DNA from: Enchytraeus crypticus
Lineage: Eukaryota; Annelida; Clitellata; Enchytraeida; Enchytraeidae
Assembly (NCBI GenBank): GCA_905160935.1
Contig: CAJHZI010000253.1
Span: forward strand, 2,922,001-2,986,000
DNA: 64,000 bases
Reading direction: 5' to 3'
Within the stretch, counting starts at the first letter, position 1. Every line of letters starts with the position of its first letter. Shown here piece by piece: positions 32,470 through 46,837 of this stretch. A program made the translations under genes and the position numbers. The notes beneath the pieces were generated by a model that did no database searches, was not told the DNA's origin, and saw only the letters and a list, made by a program, of their open reading frames with translations.

Positions 32470-32893
32470 ATTTAATTAATTAAATTAATTAAATTAATTA
32501 AATTAATTAAATTAATTAAATTAATTAAATTAATTAAATTAATTAAATTAATTAAATTAATTAAATTAATTAAATTAATTAAATTAATTAAATTAATTAA
32601 TTAATTAATTAATTATTAAATTAATTAAATTAATTAAATTAATTAAATTAATTAAATTAATTAAATTAATTTAATTAATTTAATTAATTTAATTAATTGA
32701 ATTAATTGAATTAATTTAATTAATTTAATTAATTTAATTAATTCAATTAATTCAATTAATTCAATTAATTCAATTAATTCAATTAATTCAATTAATTCAA
32801 TTAATTCAATTAATTCAATTAATTCAATTAATTCAATTAATTCAATTAATTCAATTAATTCAATTAATTCAATTAATTCAATTAAATTCAATT
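32470..32893. repeat. 9-base AT satellite array 2
   Basis: Starts as 'ttaattaaa', flips to 'tttaattaa', then changes to 'ttcaattaa' units (about 20). The minus-strand repeat peptide of Ile-Glu-Leu is an artefact of the 9-base period. Confidence 0.95.
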
Positions 32894-34290
32894 AAACATC
32901 CTACTGCGTAGGATTGCACTATAGGAAAGAACTCCTTCCTTCAGTAATACGAAAGAACTTTTAACAAAAGGTCTAAAGAAGGACACAAAGATAAAGATAG
33001 TGAAAACCTTGGTTTTGGAAGTTTGCCTTCCTCAGTTCTTACTTAGTTCGATTCTTACGACAAGTACAGTTTAAGGTTGCTTCATTCTTCAATATCCCGT
33101 ACACAACACGGGTCACTGAATAATAAACATTTAGTTATAGTAATGCTATTTGTCTACAGAGTGAAGTCATAAATTCTTCTTTACAGAGCAGATTCGTAGC
33201 GTAGGTCCAAGACATAATGTTGCATTTGAGTGACCAATCCAAGTCAACTGTAGAAGTGGAAATATCTTATTATGCTTTCGCCTAAGTACAGTACAGTGCC
33301 GCGTACATTCTTGTATCAACAATCAGTCAGTGACTGAGATTTATTGATTAATTGACGGCTGTCGGTTCTTTGTATGTTCGTGATGCAAGCCACTATCTCC
33401 TCAGCGATTTATTATCTCGCCAGTCCAACCTACCGATATATCAAACATATCGCGAGCAGTAGTGGACTAGTAGCGTGCGCTACATGTCGTTTCATAGTGG
33501 TATTTATTGAGATACTGGTATTTATTGCGAGCTAAGATACATGTACGTAGATTACATTGTATGCGCAGTTCTAGCCTATGATCCGTAGGCCTGTAGACTG
33601 GAGTAGTTGGACTCTTCAGTAAATAAGACGATCACGCATATTAGAAGTCTAGTTTATGATGTGTTGGGATAGTGTATTGGTGTTATTATCTCTGTTATAT
33701 TCCTGTAAACTTTAATTATTTCATAAACAGCCGTGACTTTTTCTTGGTTTCTGCTATTTTTCATAAGGTTAAGGAAAAAGGAGATACAGTTACTGTACTG
33801 TGAGAGTACTGATAGTCTTCTAGTTATAATAGCACTAATATTTTAACAATATACAGCGATATATAGAGCTATAACAATATACTAAAAACAATATACTAAA
33901 TAAATATATGCAAATCAATATATTGAATGACAATATACTATTTACATTATTTCAATACTCTCATCGTAATATTACATAATAATATTATTATTAGCTTATT
34001 TATTACAGCTGTGTTACTATTATTGTTGACTATGATTAAAAATTATATTTAAAGAGATTATTACTGCAAGATTTTACTTGTTGATTTTACTAAAACCTTG
34101 TTTTGAGGCAGAGTGAGCTGCAGAATTCCTGCTCTAATTAATTAGTTAATTATATCAATTAATTAATTTGCTAATTAGAAAAAATCATTCTCATTATAGT
34201 TCAAGCCAGTATGATCAGAGTATCATTGAGTGTGAATGTGTATGAACGTGTATTTAATAGAACTCTAGAGAGAACGAGAGACAGACAGAG
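32894..34290. other. Intergenic, nothing recognised
   Basis: Mostly unique sequence without a supported gene. Confidence 0.45.
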
Positions 34291-34296
34291 AGAGAA

Positions 34297-34297
<1 letters not shown>

Positions 34298-34351
<54 letters not shown>

Positions 34352-34386
34352 TATATATAATATATATCATATATATATACTAATAT

Positions 34387-34432
<46 letters not shown>
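34298..34432. repeat. (TA)n tracts forming a large imperfect hairpin
   Basis: TA runs around 34300-34340 and 34390-34430. 'ctaatattgtgtatatata' (34380) is complemented by 'tatatacacacaatattag' (34423-34441), so the second block folds back on itself. Confidence 0.85.
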
Positions 34433-34434
<2 letters not shown>

Positions 34435-34789
34435 ATATTAGTCATAAAAGGGTGTGACCAATTCTGCGGGATTCAGACACACAGTCGACCTCTTAATTTA
34501 TGCAATAGACATTTTGGTGACCTTATGGTAAGTGAATAATCAAGCTTGATAGAATATCGCTGTAGATTCAGATATTTGGCTATTTGTATAATGCAATATA
34601 AAATTTGTATATTTATTATTATTATTTATTAAATCTTATTTATTTCAATATATTGGTTAGGCCAATGTTGATTTGAAATTATAGCCAGATATTACACTTT
34701 GCTATCTTTTTGAATTAATAAATGTACTACTGAAAGATAAACTAAATTTTTTAGTTTTGTTAGTTTTACGCATCACATGCATACTTTCT

Positions 34790-35060
34790 CTGGCTTCACT
34801 AGTGTTCTACCTAGTGGCAGGTCCAATGTATATATTCATGCGCAGAGTCGGTTTTCACGCTCCATATAGAGCACTCCATATAGACCATCAAGTTAATTCA
34901 ATAAAACAAGGCTATGTCTTATCCATATCCTATGGGTCTATAGCTTTAAAATATGACTTTTGAAGTGGTTTCCCGTTACCTTGCTCATTTTTTGCCCAGT
35001 CTCCTCTTACGATACGTGCAGTTAGCGGTCGGTCTATTCCATGTTCTAGACGAGTTTACG
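34790..35060 (-). mobile_element. R2 SINE-like element, long copy
   Basis: 'ctagtggcaggtccaatgta', 'catcaagttaattca', 'tatgtcttatccatatccta' and 'agtggtttcccgttacct' match the R2 order. The plus-strand frame within it is not a gene. Confidence 0.65.
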
Positions 35061-35079
35061 TAATACAATCTAGTGTAGT

Positions 35080-35145
35080 ATAAAAGTGGAGGCGATATAG
35101 ACTATTGACATGCCAGTAGGCAGTGCTCTGGGCGAGAGTGTGATA
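35080..35145 (+). mobile_element. LINE 3' end (L1f), short fragment
   Basis: 'aaaagtggaggcgatataga' and 'tgccagtaggcagtgctctg' match the L1f tail; the GA tract is eroded. Confidence 0.55.
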
Positions 35146-36595
35146 CCGTATTATGCAGATTTGGACCCACAAGTTTCCCTATGTGTGGGTACAATACGTT
35201 ACGCTTCATCACCACTAATATCACTCAGTCAATTATTGACATTAACCTTCCATTCATGATTCATTGGGCTCGAGTCGCATACATTGATAATTAACATAAC
35301 TGACATTTAGAACTACATGTATATGTATGCTAATTAGGCTAAACATCCGGTTGAGTCTGTATTTCAGTTCAGCTGTATCAGTGCATAGCGTAAAACGGGC
35401 TGTATAAATAGGAAGTGTAGATTATGTACGGAAATGATATCTCCATAAATTTTAATATAATAAACTGTTTGCCAGTACGTGCAGGCGTATAAAAGCTAAG
35501 GATTAAGGCAAACCCTTTCAGTGCACTAATCGAGAGTTTGATTCTTGCTCTACTTAGCTTATTATAGTATTTCAGATCTACAGCCTTCTACGCGCGTATG
35601 TAGTCATCATTTTTTAACATTTCTTAATTGTTAAGATTGAGCGAATCCATATTTATATAGCACTAAATTAATCAGTCCATATTACGGTTAATTACGGCTA
35701 ACGATCTGTTATTCTGTACGATTATTCGGCGCGATTCTCTATGGCTAACGATCTGTCATAAATGTACTAGAACTACTGTTCAATTATATGTGGAAAATGC
35801 ATGTTCATAAGACGCACATTCGAAAATGCATGTTCATAAGAAGCACATTCATGAGACTCTGCTGGCAGTTGGCCAACTTGGTAGCACACTCGCCTGACAA
35901 GCTGAAGGACATTGATTCCAAACAATGTCGTAGTGTAATTGAGGAGTGTGAGTGTAGTGTAAACAGACGCTTAACTTAGATTTACTCTTAACTTTATAGA
36001 TAGATATAAGAGCGACGTGTAAAAGCTTAAAATAGGCTCAAGCATAGAAATTTTGTATTAAGGTTTATGTGTAATGTCTTATTAATATTTATTATAGCTT
36101 TTGAATTAACAGTTTTATATCATATACAAGTCTATATAATCCTTATTCTCTCCTGCACGAATTACCTGTCTGTATACTTAGTTCTTTGTTTTAAGTTCTG
36201 CTTAATCTACGGTTGATGATTAAAAGTGAAAACTATTCAGCATTACCTCGTAAAAATCTAGAACAATCGATATAGAATTTTTTATTCAATTTGTTATTAA
36301 ATGAACTGATTAATTATTATTAGAATATATTTGCTTATTTGGTCTCCGATAATTGAAGTGAAAACTGATTCGGCCGTTCTCTAGTTACAGTAGAAAATAT
36401 ATGTAATGCGTATATTAATGCATTTTATTACATAGGCTAAGCTCGTGCATGCTCATGCACTTGAACAAATTATTGCATTTGTACAGTTAATAGGATATTT
36501 CATCGTTCAACGTTCATTAGGTTCATGATTTCAGCTCTTATGAAGCTCATGAGCTACTGCGAACTTATGAGCCACTACGAACTAATGATCCACTA
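35146..36595. other. Intergenic with a possible tRNA-like SINE head
   Basis: At about 35868-35930 'acttggtagcacactcgcct' resembles an A box, with 'ttgattccaa' about 35 bases on as a poor B box. The short frame across it has no other support. The rest is unassigned. Confidence 0.4.
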
Positions 36596-36597
36596 CA

Positions 36598-36690
36598 CAG
36601 GTTTAACGTCCGTTTTCGTTTCATGAGAAATTCTGTCAAGGTTGATTCTGATGAGATTCGAATCTTTGTGACCTGGCAGACTTGCTATCA
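36598..36690 (+). mobile_element. R7-like fragment
   Basis: 'aggtttaacgtccgttttcg' matches 49795-49815; the rest is diverged. Confidence 0.4.
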
Positions 36691-36862
36691 GCTCAGCTGT
36701 TCAACTGGTAGACAAATCCGACAATCTGCTTGTGTGAATAGTTTAAGCTCTAGAGATATACATTCACATGTATACTGATATCTAAATCAAGAGACACATT
36801 CTAATACAAATCTTGAATACTTCATCGCCGTATACATAGCTCACTCCCTTCTCTTTGACTGT

Positions 36863-37000
36863 AAAAGCTGGAAAAGCTAAGGTTAACGTCAGTTTCCTCA
36901 CTCGAAAGCGATGTCAGTGACGGCTAGCCCAGGATTTGAACCCGGCACATACAGATCCGCGGTTGAATACCTTACCGACATCGCCTCTGGCTCCAGCCAG
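36863..37000 (-). mobile_element. R3 tRNA-like SINE, near-complete
   Basis: Minus strand: 'ctggctggagccagaggcga', 'tgtcggtaaggtattcaac', 'gggttcaaatcctgg', 'gaggaaactgacgttaacct'. It lies about 350 bases upstream of the GAS2-like start codon. Confidence 0.85.
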
Positions 37001-37348
37001 TGTGCGTGCATGTGAACGTGTCTTATTGAATCAGGATCTTACTAATTAATTGAAACTGATAATTTTCTTTTAAGCGCAGGTATTTCAGCAAAGATGTCTA
37101 AGTATTTCAATCTATTGAACTACTAATAATATCTTACATATAAAAAATAACTTTATGTAAGTGGGATGAAAATCCAACAAACTTAAATAACGTTGAAAAA
37201 CTGCGATAGCTTCAGGTGTAAATTTGTCTGTTTTACGAGAGCAGCTTTAAGCCATATCTCGTCATATATTCATCCTATAATTCAATCGGATAAAACGAAT
37301 CACTGTTCTATGCTTGATAAGTATTGATGCCGCCATACTGCTTCCGGT

Positions 37349-37446
37349 ATGTCAGACGCCATATTTGATTCCGTCAGAAAATCTCTGCAGCCATCTAAAA
37401 CCTCTGACGAATGTCTGCAGGCCATGAAAGAAGACCTGGCGGCGTG
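37349..37446 (+). CDS. GAS2L: GAS2-like exon 1
   Basis: Begins '[18 protein letters not shown]'. An upstream ATG at 37326 is out of frame and stops at once, so this Met is preferred. Donor 'gcgtg|gtaaga' leaves two bases that form Trp with exon 2. Confidence 0.85.
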
Positions 37447-40400
37447 GTAAGATCTGCCGATGTTGTTATTGATTTAAACAACAACATAGTTTTCTCAAGC
37501 AGCCAGTATCCATTAGACGTGGAGCATTACCCTTGATGTTGTGCAGGAAGACGTCGATTTAGAGATAATATGGAGTAATATGACTCACAATGATTCAAAA
37601 TGAAATTATTACTTGTACAATTTTGTTCAAGATTTCTCGTAACCTCATAACTCCTATGCTTTTACCTGTAGAGCACTGTCTCAGATAGGCCCATAATGAA
37701 ATATACAATGAATATACATATGTTATAGTCTTTGTTGTTTTGCACAAACTGTAATTTACTTCTCGAGTCAGGTATGTTTCAGAAGAGTCAAGTATTTTTT
37801 TATGCTGTGTTAAATTCGGGTGTTAAAAATGCCATTGTAGTTCTATGGAGCCAGGGACGATGTTGGTAAGATACTCGACCGCGGATCAGTATGTGCGGGG
37901 CTCAAATCCTGGGCTCTCCCGTCACTGACATCGCTTTCGAGTGAGGAAACTGACGTTAACTTTAGTTTTACCAGCTTTTTGTATTGGTAGTCACGTTTAG
38001 GTTCTCTCTCTCTCTTGCTCTCGTCTTAGTGCACTGCCTGCTGGCAGGTCCATGGTATATAACGCCTCCTTTCATCTCTATCTTAGGTTTTCATCTTAAT
38101 GTCCACATACGAGTGGATCATTAAATCATCTATAAAATTCCTTTTGATATACCATAATTCTTGGGGGATTCTGCTTATGGCGAGGTGGGCCTCCTATGCC
38201 TTTTTCAGCTTCGACTAACATTTGCTGGGCAGGAGTGTCATTCCCTCAGAAAAAGTCCTGCTTACCTGTCTAGGAAATTGGCTTTTTTGTAAATGAATGA
38301 TCGTCATCAAATCGGTTTCAAGCAAAAGTTTTTCAGTTTTTTGAATAATTGATTGCTGAGTGTACTTATTACTTCTTCCATATTTAATGTTTGATTTGAT
38401 ATAAATAGATTATATTACCTTTTTACCTGTTTAAGACTAAACAGTAGCATGTGGGTTTGATTGATTGATTCATCTTTAGGCTGAACCTGTTGTACGATTT
38501 GAACATCGACGTAGAGGAAGCGAATCTGTTGGACTATCTGGACACGGGTGTCCTGCTCTGTCGTCATGCCAACGCCGTCAATGTCGTCATCATGGGACAC
38601 GGAAAGGACTCGAAGGAGTACCAGAGACTAACGAGTTAGATCATTTCAAAGATTTAAGTTTCGTTAACTCTCGACATACTACTAGCAGTTGCATATATAT
38701 TGCTATCTTGTGATGTTTGTGCTCACTTAAAAGTTCTTGAAATTTATGAAGCTACGAGTTCCATTATGTCACTTATGTAGAACCACTTCACTGTTGTATT
38801 ATGTAGTCCAGATAATTTTGTAGATTATTATGTAGTCCAGACAATATTGCAATTATGATTATGGATAGTATTACCCGAGAGTTGATTGTTCATTCTAAGG
38901 CACTTAATATTTATAGAGAAATGAAACTCATGAAAGGTATATAGTTTTAAGTAGTTCAAGTATTTTTGCAAAATGGATTCTTATTTTTCAATTAAGCATT
39001 GCTTACTCTTATTTTATTACTAGTTAATCCACAAAATTTCGTAATAGAGCGCCTAATCCTGAAATTCAGATTAGCCGAGAAGGAAGAGTGATGAAGGAAA
39101 GAGAGAGATTACAAGTAATTTTCAAGACGAATATTGGATGTACTCAATATACAACTCTTGTTGGGACTCTTCCGGATAATTAAAATCGAGCCGCTCTTGT
39201 TTTCCCAAAGCTACTTCATATCAGTTTAATATGAAATCAATAAAGTTTAACAGTAATGAACTTATTCTATTCCGATTACAGCATAGCTGCCGATTTACAA
39301 TTCATTACATTATATTACACTGTATTACAATGAGTTAAGCTGTATTATACTGTATTACGATGTATTAAACTTTATCACACTTAGCTGTATTACACTGTAT
39401 TGCGCTGTATTGCGCTGTATTACGCTGTGTTACATTGCATTACAGTGTGTTACGCTGTATCACACTATCCTGCACTGTCTTTCACTGTATTACACTCTCT
39501 TTCACTGTATTACACTCTCACTGTATTACACTGAATTACACTGTATTACACTGTATTTTACACTGTTACGCTGTCTTACGCGTATTCGTTGTCTTTATCG
39601 TAGAAAGTAGGAAGTTTGACAACGATGACGTCACTGCTGATGACGTAGCACTACAGTATAGGAAGTCTGCTCAACCGGAAACGTTTCAGGCTCGAGACAA
39701 TATCGCAATGTTTCTGTGGTGGTGCCGCGACGGTTGTCTTCAGCTAGACGATGTCATAACGTTCGAAACAGAGGATCTCGTGAGACGACGAAACGAACGT
39801 AACGTGGTCCTCTGCCTGCTCGAGGTTCTGGAATCTTCTTTCAGTTCTTTAGAGTTACCGATATTAATTTTAGTGATGTGTACAGATTTGAGAATACTGC
39901 CATTAGTATTCTCAGTGAATGAAACAAAGTTTTCAATGAGAATTCTCAGCGAATGCAACAAATTTTTCAACTAGTATTCTCAACCAATGAAACAGAGTTT
40001 ACAATGAGTAGTCTCAACCAATGAAACAGAGTTTATAACGAGTATTCTCAACCAAGGAAAGAGAATTTACAATGAGTATTCTCAACTAATGAAAGAGAGT
40101 TTACAATTTTAAATCAATGTTATCTATTTAGTTCCCATCAATAAATAGAATGTAGGCAGCTGTCAGTGGAATAAATTACTTCTGTGTGTGTATCTTCTTA
40201 GAATATCTAAGCACATACTTAAGTGTCCATACTTGAATATTTAAGCACATACTTTTTACTTATTAAAGCAGAAATTTAAAAATGTTATATCATCAATGAT
40301 CTGTCTAAGTTTTATTATACTAAGGTGCAGTTGGTAAGTATTAATATTGAAGTTCATTTACATTAGCCATGAGTATAATGGGCGTTTTGCTGCAGTTGTT

Positions 40401-43211
40401 AAACCAACACAAATAGTATCCTGCTTCTACCTTATTATACTAAAGTAAAGTAGTTAAGTAAAAACTAAAACTGGACTCCAGAAATTGCTACAAAATTTTC
40501 TAATCTCGACCCCAGCTAAACCGGGATTCAAGGGAGAAGGATACTGATGATAATGATTAAGTAAAAACTAAGTATGCATCATGCAGATGGCCGTCACAAC
40601 CTAACCACCTTTGTTCCTAATTTAAATTTAATTTCATAACTTCAGTACCGATATACTGGCTGGAGCCCGTGGCGATGTCGGTAAGATATTCAACCGCTGA
40701 TCAGTACGTGCGGGGTTCAAATCCTGGACTCTCCCGTCACTGACATCTCTATCGAGTGAGGAAACTGACGTTAACATTAGCTTTACCAGCTTTTTAAAAT
40801 TAAGAATTCGCAACTCAACTATAATTCTTACCAGGTAGCTCGAAGGGGAGCTAAGTTCGGCATGCAAGCTCCCGAGCTGGTGCGTCTCGAGGCGGAGATC
40901 GACGCCGAGATCGCCTCAGAGGAGGTGGAGGGATCGCTGGGGTACGACAAGGACGAGCTGGTGGCTCGTCTGATGGCCTGGCGGGCAGAGATGGAGAGAG
41001 AGAAGAGAGAGCAGAGAGAGCGGAGTCCGGTGGAGTCCTCGAGGGACAGCGGGAAGTGCACCAGAGAGAGTGAGGACGAGACGATCAGCTCACCGAGGAA
41101 CCTCCTCGAGGGTGACGAGCGGTTCGATGTCCTCAGTGTCGACTGGATATCAGAAGAACTGAATGAGCTGGGATGTGGGAGTCAAGATGAAGGTCTCAGA
41201 GGTGGACAGACGTCTAGCAGCGGCGTCGTCGCCGGGTCTGACTCGATCGTCAACGGTTCAGTAGGGTCAGGTAGTGGGTCAACCGGTAAAGAGCTGAAAA
41301 CGAAGAGATATCAGTTTGCGTCGTCTCAGCGAGCGAAGTCAAAGAGTTTTTCGAAGGCAGATAGAGACAAGCAGTCGGATCCTGGTTCAAACTCAGGCGC
41401 CTCCAAAACAAACGAAAAGAAGACTCCCGTTAAACACCATGCTACGATTGAATTCGACATGATGACGCTGGACGAGATGGTTAGCTTTTTCAATGTATAC
41501 TTTATACTGCCATCTCTAATCTTTTCCACGTGTTGTGTTCGGGTTGTTTGATGAAGTGATCAACCGGTGACTGCACGCGTCGTAGAAGGCGACTAAAGAA
41601 CTAAGATCCATACCAACGTCAGAAAGGGCATTCGATTGGTGAGCGCCTAGGCTCCAGAAACTGCTACAAAATTTAACCGAGTGGAAAAGTCTCGAATAGG
41701 GGATTGACCGAAGATATGATGTAGGACAGACAGGATTTGAGACAGTCTATTCGTATCCCGACCCTAGTTAAACTGGGATTCAAGGGAAGATGATGATGAT
41801 TATGATGACTGTCATTTCTAATCTCTTTGAATTAAAAGAATAAATAGATCATTGTTTAAGTCCGTTAGGTAATGTTATAAAATTCAATTGGCTTTTCCTG
41901 AGATCCAGGGATCAATTCCCGGTAGAGCTGATCAGAGAGTAAAATCATGGACATTCACAGGACTGGTAACATCAATAATGAACTTTGCTAATGGATCTAA
42001 TTTCAAAACTCGTCTTAGCTCTGATGAAATGTTTAGTATGTTAAGAGAGTGTTTGCAAAATCTGTAATAAATGTCATACAATATTCATGTAATTAATTTC
42101 ACTAACTTTTTATTCTACCGTTTGACACTTTTCTTCGCTGACACTCTGTTCCTGCTATCTCTCACAATATAATAAATTTTCATTTTTGGTTATCTCACAT
42201 GCAGCTATTTTTTCTGTTTTCTTCATAGTAGGGTGATATGCATTGTGGACTCAATGCTGAGCACATGGCTGTCTAGCGCCGATATATATATTGTGCACTT
42301 TAACTATGGACAAATTGCTTTCTAAAATCGACTGCCGCTTTGAGATAGTAATCTGACAGTTATTATCTCATTAAAAACACTGCAAGTCTAAGTGGCCCGA
42401 TAACCTAAATGAGTGAAATGATATGGGCTTGATAGGTTTCCGATTTGCTCAATAAAAGTTTGCGAAAAATTTTCTTTCGCAGCAGTGCTAGCATTGATCG
42501 ATTAACTCAGCGTTTACAGCAAAGCCGCGATGAATAATTAAAATAATTTATTAGCAAACGTCCATGCTGTCAGAATTATAAAAAATAAATATAGTACTGT
42601 ATCAAATTTTCAATGTCCGCTTGAAATTGTGATATCTAAACGTGTTAAACTATTTACTTCAGAGAAATGCGCAAACGAATTTGTTTGGAGTACAAACATG
42701 GTTGAGGATCACTTTAGTACCAGTAGAACCTTTTTCCATGTCTAAAATTATGGCGGAGGGTATTAGGCTAGTACCCTCTTATCAGTTACTCTAATACAAC
42801 ATAATTTGAGTCTTTGTTTCCGGTTCAGTCGATATTTTTTATCTAACTGTTGCTTTCCTTATTACCTCTCGTATAATGTGTGTACGATTAACTATTACAT
42901 TTGTGAACTTAAATTATTCAAACGCGAAAGTCATCTAGAATGTACCCATGTGCAAAAGAGCCCGCATCTAGAAAAAATGATCAATTTTAACTGAACCTGG
43001 ATTTGAACTCTAACCTCTCAATCCTTATAGGTTTAACAAGTCAATTGTAATCTGCATTTCAATTAGCCGTAGGAGTGAGTTGGTAGCAAGAACTGTGACT
43101 AATGTGTTGACATTTGACCACAACTCTAGTTTGCTGACTCGTCGAGTCTCAGTAGGCATATTGTTCTCGTGGCGTAACTATTATTTTTTCTGTTTTCTGC
43201 ATAGTACGGTG

Positions 43212-43265
<54 letters not shown>

Positions 43266-45748
43266 GTATATGTATATATGCATATATACGGTAATATGTC
43301 TTTGTTCTGCGCCCACAGTTAATAGTGCGTCGTCATTAAGTGTGTGTATGTTATATGTGTAGGTTATGTGTGATTTATGTTACAACAACAACAACAACAA
43401 CAATTAGAGTGCTACTGTCATCAATGACAACATCGAGCACAATAATGTGTTATGTGTGTGTTTGTAATGTGTGTACATGTAATGTGTGTATATGTTATGT
43501 GTGTATATGTTATGTGTGTGTATGTTACGTGTGTATATGTTATGTGTGTACATGTATGTTATGTGTGATTTATGTAATGTGTGTGTGTATGTAATGTGTG
43601 ATTTATGTTATGTGTGTGTATGTAATGTATGTGTATGTTACGCGTGTGTATGTTATGTGATTTATGTTATGTGTGTGTATGTTATGTGAGAGTACGTTAT
43701 GTGTGATTTATGTTGGGTGTATGTATGTAGTGTGTGTATGTTACGTGTGATTTATGTGATGTATCATACATACCTACATCAACATATGTATGTGACGCAT
43801 GTTATTTGTGTAAGTAACGTGTGATGTATGTTATTTGTGTGTACGTTATGCATATTATTGTTGTACATTATGTGTGATGTATGTTATATGTGTATGTATG
43901 TTTTATGTATGAATGTCTTAATAATGTAGGGGTAACGTCATGAAGTTTTAAATGACAGATCCTGAGGTGAATTGAACCCTCGTGAGTTCGAATCCCAGCC
44001 GAGCTGATCTGAGAGTCAAATCTCGGACATTCACTGGACTGATTATACGGAAAATGGTCTAAACTGCCTAACGGTTTAAACATGTGGTATTCAAAGTGAT
44101 AGATATCAACATAGTTGATCATTTCACTATATTGCGTGTTTACTTTTTTACTTTGTATGTTATGTGTGTATGTTATATATGATGTACAGTATGTTATGTG
44201 AGTAAGTTATGTGTTATGTTTGGGCCTGAATTAAACTAATAAATAAATAAACTAAATAGGTGAAGCATATGAAACATTTTGACTGATATCTCGCAAGGTT
44301 AATCTGTTGTATTAATTTTTGGAAGAGATTAGTCCACTATACCGCGATTCTACGAATGTCACTTAACTGAGAAATATCGATTCGTGTGCGGCCTTTGTAA
44401 ATATGAGACATATCAGTTGGTAAAACATCAGATTAAAAGTGTGTCTCTACGGTATAGCAGTAGCTCTAGATAAATTGATATATGATTTGTTCTGCGCCTC
44501 GGTAGAGTCACGGATATTCGCAAATCTTTATTAATTTGTGCAGGTGGTACGGCTCATTAGTAACTAGAACTCAGGCTAAATGTCTAATAGACATTTCAGG
44601 CAATTCTTAATGCAACAATTAGTTTTGATACTCTGGATATTAGTAGAACAAATTGAAAATTTAAAATTTTAGTTCTGTTGCACTAAATGCAATTATTTTA
44701 GGATATTTACTGTAAGATTAAGGTTTTCCCCGTGTTGTGTCCGGGTTGCTTGAAGAATAGACCAACCGTGTAAATATGTACGTGTTGTAGAAGGCGACAT
44801 AAAAACTAGATCCAAACCAGCGTCTTAAAGGGCATTCGGTTGGTAAGCGCCTAGGCTCCAGAAATTGCTACAAAAACGAATGGATAAAATTGAAAGTCTA
44901 TTCGTGTCCCGACCCTAGTTCAACTGGGATTTATGCGAAGATGAATGATGATGATGATGGTGGTGGTGGTGGTGGTGGTGGTGGTGATGGTGGTGGTGGT
45001 GGTGATGATGATGATGATGATGATGACTGTAAGATTAACGTTTAAAACTTTAAATGTGTTGAATATCAGGTGAGAAGAATTGCCAGTAGATGTACCTGTG
45101 CCACTCAGTTTCCAATAATTCGTATCTCAGAGGGGAAGTATATGGTGGGGGAAAACCTCACGCTCATCTTTGTGCGGGTACGATTCAATCAAATAGTCAA
45201 TCAACCTATCAATCGAACTATCAAACGGCAAATAATCAATCGATCAATCAATCAGTCAGTCAAACAATCGATCCATAAATCAATCAATCAATCTAAATGT
45301 CGCTAGGATCACTCGAGTCAATTAATCAGAAAATCTATCAATAAATTTTCGAAGATGAACTTAACTTATCTTAATGAAGTTCAGACAATTAATAAAATTT
45401 TAGTGAAATTGAAGTTATTCTTTAATTTCCCTTGTAACTACTGTACCATAACATACAGAAGCTTTTTCAAAAATCGATGACATCAAATTCATTATCGTTA
45501 TAAAGAAACTGCTATTATTATACAGACAGTTCACTATCTTATACAGAATTTCGTTGCTTGAGTATTATCACGTTAATGTGCTATACTGTACAGCTGCTTA
45601 TAAATGATAGCGGAGCGGAATTGTAACAATTTATAGCTTATTTTATCTGTACATTCACATGACTTTCTCGAATTCTCTGAAGATAGGTTTGACAGTTTAT
45701 AACTAAGGACACTTATCATACGAGTTATCGCTATAAATTATGGTTTTA

Positions 45749-45799
<51 letters not shown>

Positions 45800-46154
45800 G
45801 ATGTGATGGTATACAATATACATGTATAATGAGAATTATTTATTAAAGTGTAAATCGGAATCTACCTTATACGATCATAGACTGTCTAAACGTAGACATA
45901 CATAGGACAAATACAACTAGAAATCCACATAGAAACACTCTGGGTAAATAGGTGCGCAACTAGATAAAACACTTCTCATTCCCCTTGATGGCCTATTGTT
46001 TTTGTCTCCACAAAATTTGTTTGCTTGTGGTAATATTTTGTTAATGTTTTCAAATTTGCTTTTGTTTAATTTTGTTTTCGATTTTATTTGACTTATTCCG
46101 TGTGCTTATTATCATTTTATATGATGAGTGCTAAGCTTTGATCTAATATGCATA

Positions 46155-46191
<37 letters not shown>

Positions 46192-46780
46192 GCTCTCTCT
46201 ACACACATGCAAATACAATTAAACATACACATACACAGGAAATAAAAATGTCACACTACCACATATTAGAGTAAAAGTTTTTATCCGATATGATTGGAAA
46301 ATAATGAAGAAACTTCAACAGTTATTTTTCAGTTTTCCAATAAATTCCCAGTTTATCGCTTTGTTAAACGATATTTAGGAAGCAAGAGCCATGCATATTT
46401 GTTTGCTTCTGATCCCTAGCAGACATTCCTTGCATATGTAGCTTATTTTCTTAACTTTCTCAAGCGGCCATAAAATGGGACTTTTGATATATTTGTAATC
46501 TCTCTTTTCTTACTCAGTTATAATTTATAATATTGCATAACATGACAAATTGGTTATCGGCAATACAGCTGTTCAAACAGTTCTTCGTCTCAATTGCAGG
46601 AGTTATAGATTTTCCGGATGTTGTATATGTTCATCAAATGCATGTATTGATTAATTGACTGGTATAGTTTGCTAGTATACTTCCTTTTTCACAATCAGCC
46701 CAGCCCAACATTAATATCCCTCGTGCACAGTGTGTTCTTTCCTTTTCGTTTAACCTCCTACTTCTCTCTCTGTATACAAA

Positions 46781-46837
<57 letters not shown>

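Larger units (their letters stand above)
37447..38479 (+). other. GAS2-like intron 1, with two retroelements
   Basis: Holds an R3 SINE in plus orientation (37843-37981) and, in minus orientation, a long L1f-tailed element (about 37999-38280). Confidence 0.7.

Noticed and set aside
32661..32891. Repeated Ile-Glu-Leu peptide on the minus strand
   Set aside because: Product of the 9-base AT satellite.
34757..34963. 68-codon frame with a hydrophobic N-terminus
   Set aside because: Lies within an R2 element; the similar sequence in other copies is not open.
39435..39600. N-terminal extension of the GAS2-like CH exon
   Set aside because: This part of the frame is the 10-base minisatellite; the acceptor at 39603 and exact phase with exon 2 define the exon start.
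40670..40740. Possible tRNA gene
   Set aside because: It has A and B box words, but the same sequence occurs many times with a non-tRNA tail, so it is SINE R3.
40828..41061. Ser-rich minus-strand frame
   Set aside because: Shadow of GAS2-like exon 4.
43985..44010. Possible tRNA gene from the 'gagttcgaatccc' word
   Set aside because: No acceptor stem or anticodon arm can be drawn; it is part of SINE R5.
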